DNA from: Diphasiastrum complanatum
Taxonomy: Eukaryota; Streptophyta; Lycopodiopsida; Lycopodiales; Lycopodiaceae
Reading direction: 5' to 3'
Assembly: GCA_029204225.1 (NCBI GenBank)
Contig: CM055097.1
Location: 9,537,920-9,601,919, forward strand
DNA: 64,000 nucleotides
Part shown: positions 11,923 to 23,014 of the stretch, piece after piece
Layout: each line of letters starts with the position of its first letter
Position numbering within the stretch: position 1 is the stretch's first letter
The notes under the pieces: model-generated
Told to the model about the DNA's origin: nothing
The model's input: only the letters and a program-made list of their open reading frames with translations
Database searches by the model: none
Made by a program: the position numbers and the translations under genes

Positions 11923-12252
11923 TGTCGGATTTATTCCTCTACTCTTCTAAATCTCATGTTATTCTCAATCTATTTATGTTGATGCATGTTTACTCTCATT
12001 GTCGCACAATCTATAGAAATACACGAGATTCGAAGACAAGTACACGCGACAAACGTGGCACCACTCAAAATAAAGCTAGTCACCTATACTAGCCATTTCT
12101 GCTACTGTGCAACCACCTTGACAATGACTGCAACTATGTCACCATTTGATCAAATGGTGACAACTACGACAACCACTTACCATAATAACGACAGCCACGC
12201 CTGCTAACCACCTAGATGGTAACATCCACTACTATAGCCAAGATCTACATCA
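11923..12252 (+). repeat. Copia-type 3' LTR, complete copy
   Basis: Starts TGTCGGATTTATTCC after the polypurine tract and ends CTACATCA. It is the fuller partner of the copy at 8836-9026. Confidence 0.7.
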
Positions 12253-12727
12253 GGTGGTGCAACGTCTCTAAGCCATTCTGTATATCTCTGCACAAATGTA
12301 TGTTACAAATGATGATGATGTAAATGTTAATTTTGTAAGACAAACATTGTAGATGCTTTCATGCATCGATTCTTGTTTTTAGATTGAAACTCAGAATAAG
12401 TTCGTAGCTATTACAAAACTAAGATAGTTTTGAACACGTGATTTCACCCGCAATTGTATTGTGCTCCAGCATCGATTGACTTTTTCATACTCTTTTTGAA
12501 TTAAATTAGTCTTATTGCGTTCAGATTGTCATCAATAGGTATGCAATGCTTTCTTAATTGTTCTGTCTGATTTCTCTTACCGTTTTGTCTGAATTGTCTG
12601 CTTTTCTTTGTGTTTGTCTGCATAATTAACACCATCGATTCTAACAACTTTGAAGTTATAATCAAGTAGAATCAGTCGAGTTGTTCGACTCACCATCATG
12701 GTTCGATTCGATAGGCGCATCGTCCCC
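12253..12727. other. Intergenic, no gene seen
   Basis: T-rich stretch with loose TTGTCTG(A/C) word repeats near 12560-12620 and no supported coding capacity. Confidence 0.35.
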
Positions 12728-13014
12728 CTTGACAAGTCAAGATCATACTTTTCAATCCTTCAGCATAACTTCATTTGATAATAGATGCCAAAATTTATTA
12801 CAATAAAAAATCGTAACAAGTAAAGCTTGCTTGCTATCCAAGGCAAAAGGTTGATACCTGCCACCATCCCACGAAAACAAACCACGCAAGGTAGAACGAT
12901 GAGAAAGACAAGTGTCATAGCCAAAAAACCAATACAGATAGAAGCATTATGATATTTGGCAAAAAATAAACCAAAAATCACTCCAATGATCAAATAAAAA
13001 GCAATAATAATCAT
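12728..13014. repeat. Dispersed repeat, copy 1 (partner at 50770)
   Basis: CCTTGACAAGTCAAGA begins both copies. Further in, TACCTGYCACCAT, AAACCACGCAAG and GTGTCAT occur in the same order and at similar spacing at 50898-50965. A minus-strand open frame of 84 codons across this copy is hydrophobic, but because the paired copy does not keep that frame it is not called as a gene. Confidence 0.6.
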
Positions 13015-13904
13015 TTAGTATAGCTCATAGTATAATTTAGCTTTGTATTTGGGGTATACCACCATCCCAATCCTATCATTATACTAGATTGCTATCGTTA
13101 GATTTTTAGGTTGAAAAAAAACCACATATAGAACTATGATAGTAACCATGTTGAACCAACTTTAAAAATTAGAGCATTAACCAAATCTGTTGCGTGCTAT
13201 TTTGTTTATAATTTGGTGCCGTGTTAAAAAAAAACCAAATGAATATTCTTCAGTTTGTAGTGAACCTAACATTTCTCATATAAGCAGTAAGAAGGTACTG
13301 AATACTATCGTTTCTAAGAGCAGAAAAGTTATAGGTAATATCCAGATTAATCTAGAAAATATTGAAAAAACAATTTTATACCTGTAGTGCGCAAGGTAGA
13401 TAGTTTAGTGGCTGTGAAAAAAGTTTTTTTTTACAGCAAGTCAGTCAATTGACAATATTTGCTAAAATCTTTTGTTGACAGCTATTGTGAACACTGTATC
13501 AGTATACAACTATACATGGTAATCAATAAACAAAAATACTGATATGTCTTCTTTAAAAAAGCAACCAAACCAACACTTGTTATCACTTTTTTCAAGTAGA
13601 GCTGCATTGTCTTACTGTTGTCCCTAAAAAAAAACATGATAATAAGTCAAGCAAGCTGCAATAAGCACAAGTTGATGTCATACGAGTGGGAAGTGAACTG
13701 TAATCACATTGTCTACTGAAGTTTTGACACACACCCAGATGCAGTAGCTCGTTGTTCACAACGGAGGAGTGATAACACACCTTCTGGCCATCATGGTTTA
13801 TACTACACCCTCGCTGTAAATACCTGAAGTGCAACCCTAACATTCCATAGATGCATCTGTTTCGTTGTCAGCGTTGCAATTTTCAGAAAGAAAGAAAATG
13901 TGAC
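13015..13904. other. Intergenic, no gene seen
   Basis: AT-rich, with small open frames on both strands and no motif. It may be the continuation of the dispersed repeat that starts at 12728. Confidence 0.35.
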
Positions 13905-14125
13905 TTGCGTCCGCTATTTATCTCAATCTGACATGTAGCAGAAGCTATGTGCGACCAACTTTGTATACAAGCTTTACAAAACAGGTTTCAGACCTGTGTC
14001 CACCATTTTTTTCTCAATGTGCCATGTAGCAGAAGCTACGGGCGGCCAACAAAATAGGTTTCAGACCTGTGTCCACCATCTTTCTCAATATGCCATGTAG
14101 CAGAAGCTACGGGCGACTAATTTTG
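13905..14125 (+). repeat. Short tandem repeat, three units
   Basis: Three diverged units share TCTCAAT(C/G/A)TG(A/C)CATGTAGCAGAAGCTA followed by a GGGCG(A/G)C-like word, at about 13920, 14014 and 14083. The last two also share CAGACCTGTGTCCACCAT. Spacing varies because of indels. Confidence 0.7.
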
Positions 14126-14419
14126 AAAAAACTTACTCAAGTTCTAGACCTGCGTTGGGTGTATACTAGCAAAAAAAAGTAAGCCCATCATAAGGCACGG
14201 GCAGATCTATAGTGGGAACAAGACTTTTACCAAGTTTTTAAGGAAGTCTTAAGAAAGGAAATAACCCTCTTTTCAAAAAATAAAAAATAAAAGTACCTGT
14301 GGCCAATCATTTCGGCAATATATTTTTGAACAAATATGAATCTATATTTGTTTGCTAGATCTGTCAAATTACCAACTATTTACAATTTTTAAAGATCAAT
14401 TCACTTCAAGACAAGGCTT

Positions 14420-14469
<50 letters not shown>

Positions 14470-15559
14470 TTAATGCTATAAATGAAAAAAGAATACATTT
14501 AAGATGAATTTCAAGAAACTAAATGATACACCATATAGCAAATGGAAGATTAATACATATGTGAAGGGTGTGTAAGCAAAATCAAGGTGATGGTTTCAAA
14601 AGTACAAACAACATGAATTTGGCATCCAAATTTTTAAGATGAATGCAAATATGCAATGGGTTTGAATATGTTGGACTCTTGAGAAACTAGTAAATTGAGC
14701 TCAAAAGTATTATTTTACTTATAAAGATGGTAGGTGGCAAGAGTTTTGTTTTCTTGCCTACATAATTCGAGTTAAACATGAAAAGCAATGTATTTCAAGG
14801 CTTTTTTTGGCATTGGGAGTTTTTTGTGCTCATACATAATGTGAAAAATGCAAAAGCTATCTATCTAGGATCTTGACATTTGGAGGTGCTTGGTTTCATA
14901 CACTTCGATATACACTTGTAAATATGTTAGTGGGCAAGTTTTGAGCCAATTATGATCTAGATTAGCTCGAGTTAGTGAATGATGGTAGAGAGAGGATTAT
15001 ACACCTTATCATGTTATTTGATTGTCTTGTGCCAACCTTAGCATTAAAACATCTAATCTTTTCATAAACATCAAATTATAATGGAAATGCAAGAAATCAA
15101 GAACATAGATAAAGATAGCAAAACTTCACCAAAATAGGTAGAGTAAAAAAATTTTAATCATCATTAACGATTATTCATATGATATAGCTAAAGAATGATC
15201 TAAGCTCTCATGTTATTGTAAGCACATGAACCACCATTCCATTCAAGAAAGCTTTCAAAGAGATGTTTCAAAAACACTAGAAAACACTTAGAATTCAAAA
15301 TTATCAAAACGAACAATAGTCTCCAAGTTTAGCACGATCTTAGCTATCTATAGTGGTCATGTGTGTCTTTACTACAAGTTTGGGACCTTATTTGGCTAAT
15401 TTGGGTCTTACAACCATTACTACAAATCTGCTATTCACGAATATAGCGAGATTGTTTGAGCCTCTTTATTAACAATCCTATTGACTAGTTCTAGTCTATT
15501 TTGTTGGATTATTCTCCTTCCTATTAACCAACTAATCGATTTTTAATCTTCATCCAACT
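14126..15559. other. Intergenic, no gene seen; one GA microsatellite
   Basis: AT-rich, with no supported gene. An uninterrupted (GA)n tract of about 40 bp lies at 14428-14467. Confidence 0.5.
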
Positions 15560-16558
15560 GTTTATCTAGTTCTACGGATTTTCCCGTGTCTTTATACAGT
15601 CTGCAGAATTACAAGTGTTTTTACACAGTCTGTAGAAATACACGGAGTTTGACAACAGTGTTGCATTTTCTCTTTCTACAAACCCGACAGTGTCGCCTGT
15701 CAAGAATCTCATGTAAAAATGTAGTGTCGGCTTTTTCGCATTTTTCGCCTGTCAGGTTTTGCGTGTAAAAATACAATGTCGCCTTTTTCGCATTTTTCGC
15801 CTGTCAAAAATTACGTGCAAAAATGCAATGTCGCCTTTTTCACATTTTTTGTCTGTCGGAAATCACGAGTAAAAATGCAGTGTCGCATTTTTCGCCTGTG
15901 GCAGTTTACGTTCATTTATGCAGAATGACAGTTTACTTTCATTTATGCAAACAAACTATTTACGGCCAACTGTCACCGCTTATCAGCAAGCAACTTCTGA
16001 GAAGAATTGGATGAATGCCAACGGACTCTAGTCAACAGGCAATCGCATTTGACGACCTAATTATTTAGTATAAATCAGTTGTTCATACGTCTCATTATCA
16101 GTGTAGAAAAATCAACATTGTGAATTGTAAAAGAGTTGAGTGTTATTATACGATGCTTCTTACGCTCTCATCAAGCAGATTGTTCACAATCAAAAAGTAT
16201 TGTTGTTAGCTCTCTATCAAGCTTTCAAGCTTGAACTCTCTTGAGCATTCTAGCTCAGTCTTTTAGAGATTTATCTTAGAGTTGCTATTGTACTACTGCT
16301 TATCAGCAAAGTTGTTTATTTCAGACTTATTCTCAGTTACTCAGAGACAGCTTTAGAGTGCGCGGGCGTCTCTGTATTGTTTTTGTAATTGATAGAAATT
16401 GTCTGAGAATTTAATACTTTATGTTTGGCTACGTAATCACTTAGTATCTAGCGAAAGTTAGTTGCTAAAGATTGAACGTGATTTTCATCACTACTGCTTT
16501 GTTCAATTTTTATAGAAGTAGGAAGTTTCCGCATTCCATTACTCACCTATTACCGACA
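15560..16558 (+). repeat. Copia-type 5' LTR, left border uncertain
   Basis: The right end (CGACA, 16554-16558) is followed directly by a TGGTATCAGAGC primer site. A TATA box (TATAAAT) lies at 16069-16075. Upstream of it, in the presumed U3, is a run of 52-bp direct repeats. The 480 bp from the TATA box to the primer site would be R-U5. The left border could not be fixed. Confidence 0.6.
15696..15900 (+). repeat. 52-bp tandem repeats in LTR U3
   Basis: Units start at 15696, 15748, 15800 and 15852 (exact 52-bp spacing), with a partial fifth at 15895 after a shorter unit. Each carries CTGTC, then (G/C)(T/A)AAAAAT(G/A)(T/C)A(G/A)TGTCG, then TTTTTCGCATTTTTCG or a near match. Tandem U3 repeats are known enhancers in copia elements such as tobacco Tnt1; that role here is inference. 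Confidence 0.8.
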
Positions 16559-16571
16559 TGGTATCAGAGCA
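16559..16571 (+). other. Primer-binding site, tRNA-iMet type
   Basis: TGGTATCAGAGCA directly follows the LTR's CA end. The following 220 bp contain further TATCAG words (see findings). Confidence 0.7.
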
Positions 16572-16849
16572 TACCTACATGGTATCAGCTCATACTATCA
16601 TAGTATCAGTGCTAGATCACTACTTCTTCATCTGAACTGTTACGATATCAGACTTGTGATCTCTATCAAGGCCTAATACTATTTCGATATCAGAGCGAAA
16701 AGCTCTAATACTTGATATCCTTTGTGATATCAAATTGATATCATATTTCTCAGTTCCTTTCATCCTTTCAGTATCAGAGAATTGGTTTCTTGTTGTTGGC
16801 ATTACTACATCTTGTCGTCATCGATACAATCGAGAGACTAACTTCCAAA

Positions 16850-18590
16850 TGAATTCTCAAAGTAAAGCTGGTCTTATCGCAGACAACATTTAATAGAACA
16901 ATGTATTCCACATTTGGATTAATCAAATTCCATTTAGCGAAGGGATCCTCTAGTTCATTTGCACACAAGGAATTTGACAGCCTTGAATTTAGTTCTCATG
17001 TTAACTTGTTTTCATTGTTAATAGGATTGATATCATCATCTAATGCAAGAAGATTGGATAATTGTGTACCAACTCCTTCCTCAATACCACACTAGACTCA
17101 TTAGTTGGTAATCCAGTGCGAATTTGTTTTAGAGCTTGATATGTACTTCTTATTATTGACTTCATTGAAACAATGTTAATACCAATTTCATCATCAAAAA
17201 ACTCGTTGTTGTATTGGTACTTGTAACCACTGATTTGTTGAGTGGAGTGTGATTCTCGACAATCAGATTGTACTCCATGATTTAACTACAGTAGTTCGCG
17301 CTGCTCATAATATTTCTCTTTATTTTGACCTTTGACCTGATCATTACAGTTGTCGGACAAAACTTGATCTGGATTTTCAAATTGGTCTTCATCCACTTGT
17401 CCATTGGTGCTTTACTGATATTGATTTGTCACCATGAAAGAAAAATCAAAATTAAGAGCTTTGTTTTCTTCCTCATAACTATCAACTTCATCAAAAGATT
17501 CACGATTTTGCTTGCTCAAGACATCTTAATCGATATCTGCCTTTGGCTTAGAAGTTTGCCCTTGGACTAGAGGGAACGTTGCTTCGTAGACATCAACAAT
17601 AGTATGTGGTTCAAGAATAGTGGTTTGAATATCAATAAGCTGTTGTGGAGTACCAGCCAATTGCAAGATAGAGTCAAAACGAGTGACCATCTTGTTGTAC
17701 ATTTCTTCTCATCTTCGCTTTGACCTTTCTTGTAACTATTGTCATATTTGCTTCCTTTGTTCGGTATCATCCCGCATGGTAGTTAAAAGTTTATCCAATA
17801 TTTCCTTTGTTCCACTGGTCACTTTATTTAAAGTAGGGTCTACCATATTACTTGATCTTTCATGAATGCTGACCCGTTGTTGTTGAGTTTGTTGAGTTGA
17901 TGTCATAAAACTTTCTACAAAATTGACATAGGGACTAGAAATTGTTGCTCCACCTGTAGTGGCATAGAGAGAACATCCTTCATTTCCGTCAATTTCATCA
18001 CTCTCATAGGCATCTTCATAGGTCTCATAATCAACATTACATTACAATCGAAATGTTGTTCTGCACCATAGTGACATCGTCTTTTGAGACTTTCAAGATC
18101 ATAGAATTGATCCATGGAGAGCGTATTGGTCTTCAGTTCCACATTGAATCTGTTGTTGCTAATCCACGCTTATTGCTTCAGACTGGTCTTCAGTAACAAA
18201 CTGGAATTGATCTTGACCTTGATAATCACCATCATTGGGCTCTAGTTCATCTTGACCATTGAATGGTTCAACTGCATCATCTACAGACCAATCTTCAATG
18301 ACTGATTCGTGTTGATCTTTTTAGAGTAGGGATCAAGTTGAGAATCGTTGTTGTAGTTCTGAGACTAATCATCATCAATAAAGTCGTCATTGATATTTTT
18401 AGAGTGGTGGTCAAGTTGAGAATTATCGTTGTAGTCCTGATATTGATTGTCATCGGCGAAGTCATCACCTTGGTCATAATCTTTAGTGTAATCTTCACCT
18501 TGGTCCCAATATTCTTCCATGTCATTGTCATAATTGTCATCACAGTATGACTGATTGTCGACCTGCTGTTCATAATCCTAATCCATTGGA
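16850..18590 (-). pseudogene. Decayed long acidic reading frame, function unknown
   Basis: Read from about 18590 downwards, one minus-strand coding trend continues for about 1.5 kb with scattered stops and frameshifts. The first part is very rich in Asp, Asn, Tyr and Gln (for example DDNYDNDMEEYWDQGEDY, then DYDQGDDFADDNQYQDYNDN), with an imperfect internal duplication around SQLD(H/P)(H/Y)SK. A calmer part follows with EILDKLLTTMRDD, MVTRFDSILQLAGTPQQLI and SFDEVDSYEEENKALNFDF. No catalytic motif or zinc knuckle was recognised. It sits just inside the copia LTR at 15560-16558 but in the opposite orientation, so it is probably a different element. A gag-like or transposon-accessory protein is possible. 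This is not an intact gene. Confidence 0.4.
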
Positions 18591-18599
18591 ATTGATGTG

Positions 18600-20690
18600 A
18601 AATAATTAAATTTGTAAATTGTAAATTGCAAACTTGGGTAGCAAGATGTAGTTAAACAGTGACAATAGTCTTGGGTTTCAATTGGAGAAAATACAAAGAA
18701 CTTTCGAAGAGGTCAAATTTTGGATATTAATAAGACTTCTACACTGTCAATCTTGTTGAGTTAATAAATTTTGCTTTTTACGGCACCGAAATTTGAACTC
18801 AACAGAGGATACGGATATTCGAAGAAAAGAAAATTGAACAACTTAGGAAGAAGGGGCCAAATTGTAAAAAGATAAAAATTAAATTAAATAATGATTACGA
18901 ACGTACAGTTGGTTCCAAAGCGTTAAGCTCGGCGATCTGATCACTTTTGCGTTTGATTGTACTGAAATGCGTTAAATACATGAACAATCAAAAGTTAGAA
19001 CAACTTGAAAAGCAAGTAACTTATAAGTGGGGCCTTACAAAAGATTATAAACTACAAAATGTTTTTAGAATCTATGAAACATTTGCCCATATAAAAAAGA
19101 AAACCGTCCAAATTTCGAATTCTGAAAACAAATTTTTTTTTTCTCTTGGTTACTTCCTTGAAGCATTAACAATGAAGATCTTTAAAAAAAAATGAAGTAT
19201 CTTAAAAAAAAACTAAAAATAAAAATAAAAAATCATAAAAAAAAACTATTTTTTCACGGGCGCACTAGAATGGAGAAGCGCAGGCCCCGCACGGGATCTG
19301 AGAATATTTGGCACGCAGAGGGTTTTGGCATGCCTCTAGAGGGTTTTGTTGTTTTTTTTAAAGGATGAAAGAATATTTTGGATTGTAATATTCGTAGAAT
19401 ATTCTCAAAAATCCGCGACTGTGGGCAGAGAGAGAGAGAGTACGGGGAAGAAACGTCGCGACGGGGAAACGTGGGGAGTTGACCGGAAGGGCAAGGAAAA
19501 TAAAAACACAAAGACAAAAATCTGGGGTCGGTCACAAACGAGAGAGAGAGAGAGAGACACGAAGTATCAAAGTAGGGGGGGGGGGGGGGGGGGGGAGGAG
19601 GGGGCATTGCATGGAAAGGAAAATGTATGTTAGGATTAGGTTAGGGTACATGGGGTAGAGTTAAGGTTCTCTGTTGGTTTTTCTTTTTATTAATTTCAAG
19701 GTCAAAATTAGAGTAAAAAATTTATGCCATAGTTTTTTGTTATTTTTTGCAATTCTCTTTCCTAACCTAATTGGCGAACAAAGGGTTAGGGCTGGGCAAA
19801 GGTAGGGTTAGGTCAATTTCTTTTTTAAGAGTGAAACTGGCAAAGTTTCAAAATAAAAAGACTAAAAAAAATTTACAAAGGAATAAAACTCTTCTCTCCC
19901 AAATCTTCTACCAAAGTTAGAATTGGACCTTTTGCACAAGACTTGGCATATCTTTGACAATTTTTTACCAAATTGACTGGAAATTGGCTCATATTCAAGC
20001 TAAGACGGAGATCTACAATCCTACAAAATTATAGTCACAAAAATCAGCCAAAATGGAGAAAAACATATTGCAAAAACTATTGCTAACTAAAATTGGAATG
20101 AAATCACTAAAATGGCTATAACTCGGCCATTATAGCTCCAAATCAGAAAAGTTCAATACCTCCAGAAAGCTAAGAGAGAGAGCTACTGATCTAAAACAAG
20201 AAACTACATTTCAAAAAATGAAGTTTACTTGTCAAAATGTCAAGACTTGACCAAATGATCTGACTAGTGTTGGGTGGGTATATATGTGCTCGGGTGGTAT
20301 CAACAATGGTATCGTAGAACATACCCACCCGGTATATGATTTTCTGATACTTCAGTGATAAACATTATTCATGGTGTCCTAAAGACATTGGTGGGCATAA
20401 ACAAAGTATTGGCCTTTAAAATCGTATGCATATTACATTTAAAAAGGTCAGGCTTTTCATTAAATGCATACTACCCTTTATAAAATAGCTAATTTTTAAA
20501 AAGTATTATATACTCATACCCGTATTACCATCCAAAAAAGGGGATACGATCTTACATGTGAACAACCCATTTATGGGATTTTTATTAATATCGATATAGA
20601 TTATTACAATCAAGCTGTGTCCGTAGATCAATACTGTATTGCAATTTTCTAGATTGATAAAAAACAAGAATCTTGTTTTCATCTTCAATA
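18600..20690. other. Intergenic; short GA and poly-G tracts
   Basis: No supported gene. Contains an (AG)8 tract (19541-19556) and an uninterrupted run of 21 G (19575-19595). The section around 19255-19330 is locally GC-richer. Long open frames here translate the G tract or purine-rich DNA and are not credible proteins. Confidence 0.5.
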
Positions 20691-20699
20691 ATGATGATG

Positions 20700-21590
20700 G
20701 ACATGTATTTGCTAATAAGAAATCTTAGTGTTCTTCTATCAGTTGAATAGTTTCGCCAACATCTCTGTAGTTGATCTCTAGCTCCTGTCTTTTACGTACC
20801 TACATAAATTTAATACATAGTATGTTACATCTAGTATAAAAATTAATAGTTCCTGCCTGATGTAATTTAGGCTCCAATCTTCTTCCACCTCAACACGTGG
20901 CAAAAGTGCATCATTGTATATTATTTCTATTTCTTTTCGTTTAGAATGTCCATTGGCTTCCAAGTCTTGATCAATTGGCAGCCATTTATTTCCATCTTTG
21001 ATAATGGAAGCATAAGCTCAACATTTGCTTTTCTATTTGATAACGAAAGCACATGGAAGACATTTTAATTCTACATTCGATACATCCATCTAATTTTTTG
21101 TCCCAAACTTCATCCATAAGTTCAAATAATAAACTATCTGATAAATTTTTGCATACAAACATCGTTGGGGTTTTGTGTACATTGACACTTGAAAAGAAAT
21201 CAACAAATATATTCAAAAAAATAAACCAACTTAATCGGACTGTTTTTGATCTCGTGCTTATCTTTAATGAATTTTTTACATCATGATATAGCTTGCAACA
21301 AAATGATTCTGAAACTGCAGCATCTGGAGCAACCCATTCATCACTTCCAAAAGTAGGTAATGGAATTAGACTATTTGCCCAAAATTTTCTTTTATATAAG
21401 GAATGTACATAGATTCATAAAAAAAAATCTCACAATCAGCAAGATCTTTTGCAGTTCTACCATTATATTGCAACTGTTCAATATCAGTGTGTACTACATC
21501 TAACACACCTGCAAGAGATCCACTTGGCTCCCATTCATTTATATTGGATGGATATAAATCTGCAAGAGAAAAATGATCAAATTGGCAAGT
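20700..21590 (-). pseudogene. Broken plant-like gene fragment, unrecognised
   Basis: Minus-strand translation from about 21560 gives protein-like text over two or three segments: NEWEPSGSLAGVLDVVHTD, then AKDLADCEIFFYESMYIPYI (about 21560-21400). After a frame change comes LPTFGSDEWVAPDAAVSES, then VCKNLSDSLLFELMDEVWD (about 21360-21090). After another change comes KDGNKWLPIDQDLEANGHSK and ALLPRVEVEEDWSLNYIRQ (about 21000-20860). The composition and the absence of retroelement motifs suggest former exons of a host gene or a captured fragment. I do not recognise the family. Some frame changes may be introns rather than damage. Confidence 0.4.
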
Positions 21591-21929
21591 TTAGTAATAG
21601 ATGATAATGAATGACAAAAATTAAAGTATTGTAATACATCAATACACACAGTTGTTTTTTTTGTGATCATGACTGTTGAATCCTTGCACATTTATCTCTG
21701 AATGCATATATACATGTTGGACTAAAATTTCGGAAATAGATTTTCCTCTTGATAATGTTCTGAAATCCAAAATTATGGCCTTCCAATAAGACCGAAATGA
21801 TAGTTTTTCATACCCGCTTTATATGCCTTTATGACCATACCCATACTAGCTTTATATGTGGTTCAAAAAGCCCATATGGCTACTCGAAGCTTAGGTTTCT
21901 TTTGTTCGACTAGACTCGTCCCATCTTAT

Positions 21930-22400
21930 TTATGATTGCACAAATAATTTATTAGATGATTCGACTTGGCCATTGCACCTTGGATAATAAGGGGTGCTTT
22001 TTTCAATGAGCCACTAGGTAGGAGTTAAGATGGTGAGTGATTGATTTGTTCATGAAGTGGGTTTCATGATCACTCACTAGCTCTATTGGGCATCAAAACT
22101 AGGTTAAGATATGTTCATAGAAGAAGCGCGCCATGGTTTTGACATTCGTTTCTTTGACCGCTTTGGCTTCCACCCGCTTTGTTAGATAGTCTGTAGTTGC
22201 TATTATGTATAGCTTGGGTATAGTGAGCAACATGATGTATTGGACCAATTTGAATGGACTTTGAGCTTTGAGAAGTTATGAAGGCATTCAATTTGGTTCT
22301 AGTGGCTTTCAAAATCGTTGGCGTATCACAAGATTTGATAAAGTTGGAGACATCATTGTCAAGCGTTGGCCACAAAATCCTCTTTGGAAAAATCTCGTAG
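21930..22400 (-). pseudogene. Gypsy integrase fragment
   Basis: Minus strand: a zinc-finger end (WPTLDNDVSNFIKSCDT, about 22375-22325), then IIATTDYLTKRVEAKAVKET, ELVSDHETHFMNKSI and KSTPYYPRCNGQVESSNK. These are the integrase core signatures (first Asp region, SDRG-HF and NGQ-E-NK) of a Tat/Athila-like gypsy integrase. Frameshifts and stops occur. The fragment is oriented opposite to the LTR just downstream at 22577, so it belongs to a separate insertion. Confidence 0.7.
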
Positions 22401-22576
22401 TTAATTTGGCATAAAAGTGTCTGCCACTTTTCTTTTACAAGTTAATTGAACTATAGGTTCAGTCTCATGAGGTAGTACAAATCTATGTAAACAAGACTTA
22501 TCTTGTAGAGTTGGCCTACTATTATGGCCATATCCAGCTCAAAGGATTGTCCTGATATGGTAGACCGGCTCTCTAG

Positions 22577-22996
22577 TGTTTGAGATTGTTGGTTATGCCT
22601 CAATTAAATTACATGTCAAAGACAGTTTTGTAACTAATAGTCTTGAGATGACGCAAACACTCCTATTGAGATATGTGGAACAATGCATGGCACGTGAAGG
22701 AGGTATGCATAAAGACTACATGGAATATGTGACCTAAGTCTAGCTGGATTGCATGGGGGATGCATGAGCACATGCACAAGCTTCATACCAGTATATGTAT
22801 TGGTAGGAACTCGCCCTTCTATATTCTTGGGATTTAGCTTTTGAGTTTCTCTCCTCCATTCAAGCATTTTACATTCCATGGCTTAGGGGTGAGATATTCA
22901 GAGACATCTCTGTTTGGATGGGTGGTTTGTCTCCCACTAGTCTCTTTTAGTGTTCTTTCCTATCTTCACCTTAGTTTCCTCCTAGTGATCTTTACA
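22577..22996 (+). repeat. Gypsy 5' LTR
   Basis: Its 3' half matches the LTR at 5031-5561 (CATTCCATGGC...GGGGTGA, then GGATGGGTGGTTTG, then GTGATCTTTACA) and it is followed at once by the primer-binding site at 22997. The left border is inferred from a TGTTTGAGA start. Confidence 0.6.
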
Positions 22997-23014
22997 TTGG
23001 TATCAAAGCACGGC
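22997..23014 (+). other. Primer-binding site
   Basis: TTGGTATCAAAGCACGGC directly after the LTR's TTTACA end; the same A-variant as at 2738. Confidence 0.65.

Noticed and set aside
12760-13014. Hydrophobic 84-codon minus-strand frame (possible small membrane protein)
   Set aside because: The related repeat at 50770 does not keep the frame, so coding is unlikely.
19254-19633. 117- and 95-codon frames over the poly-G region
   Set aside because: Driven by a homopolymer and purine-rich DNA; no conserved motif, and opposite strands overlap.
19628-19660. TTAGGATTAGGTTAGGG telomere-like words
   Set aside because: Only a few degenerate units; too short to be an interstitial telomere tract.
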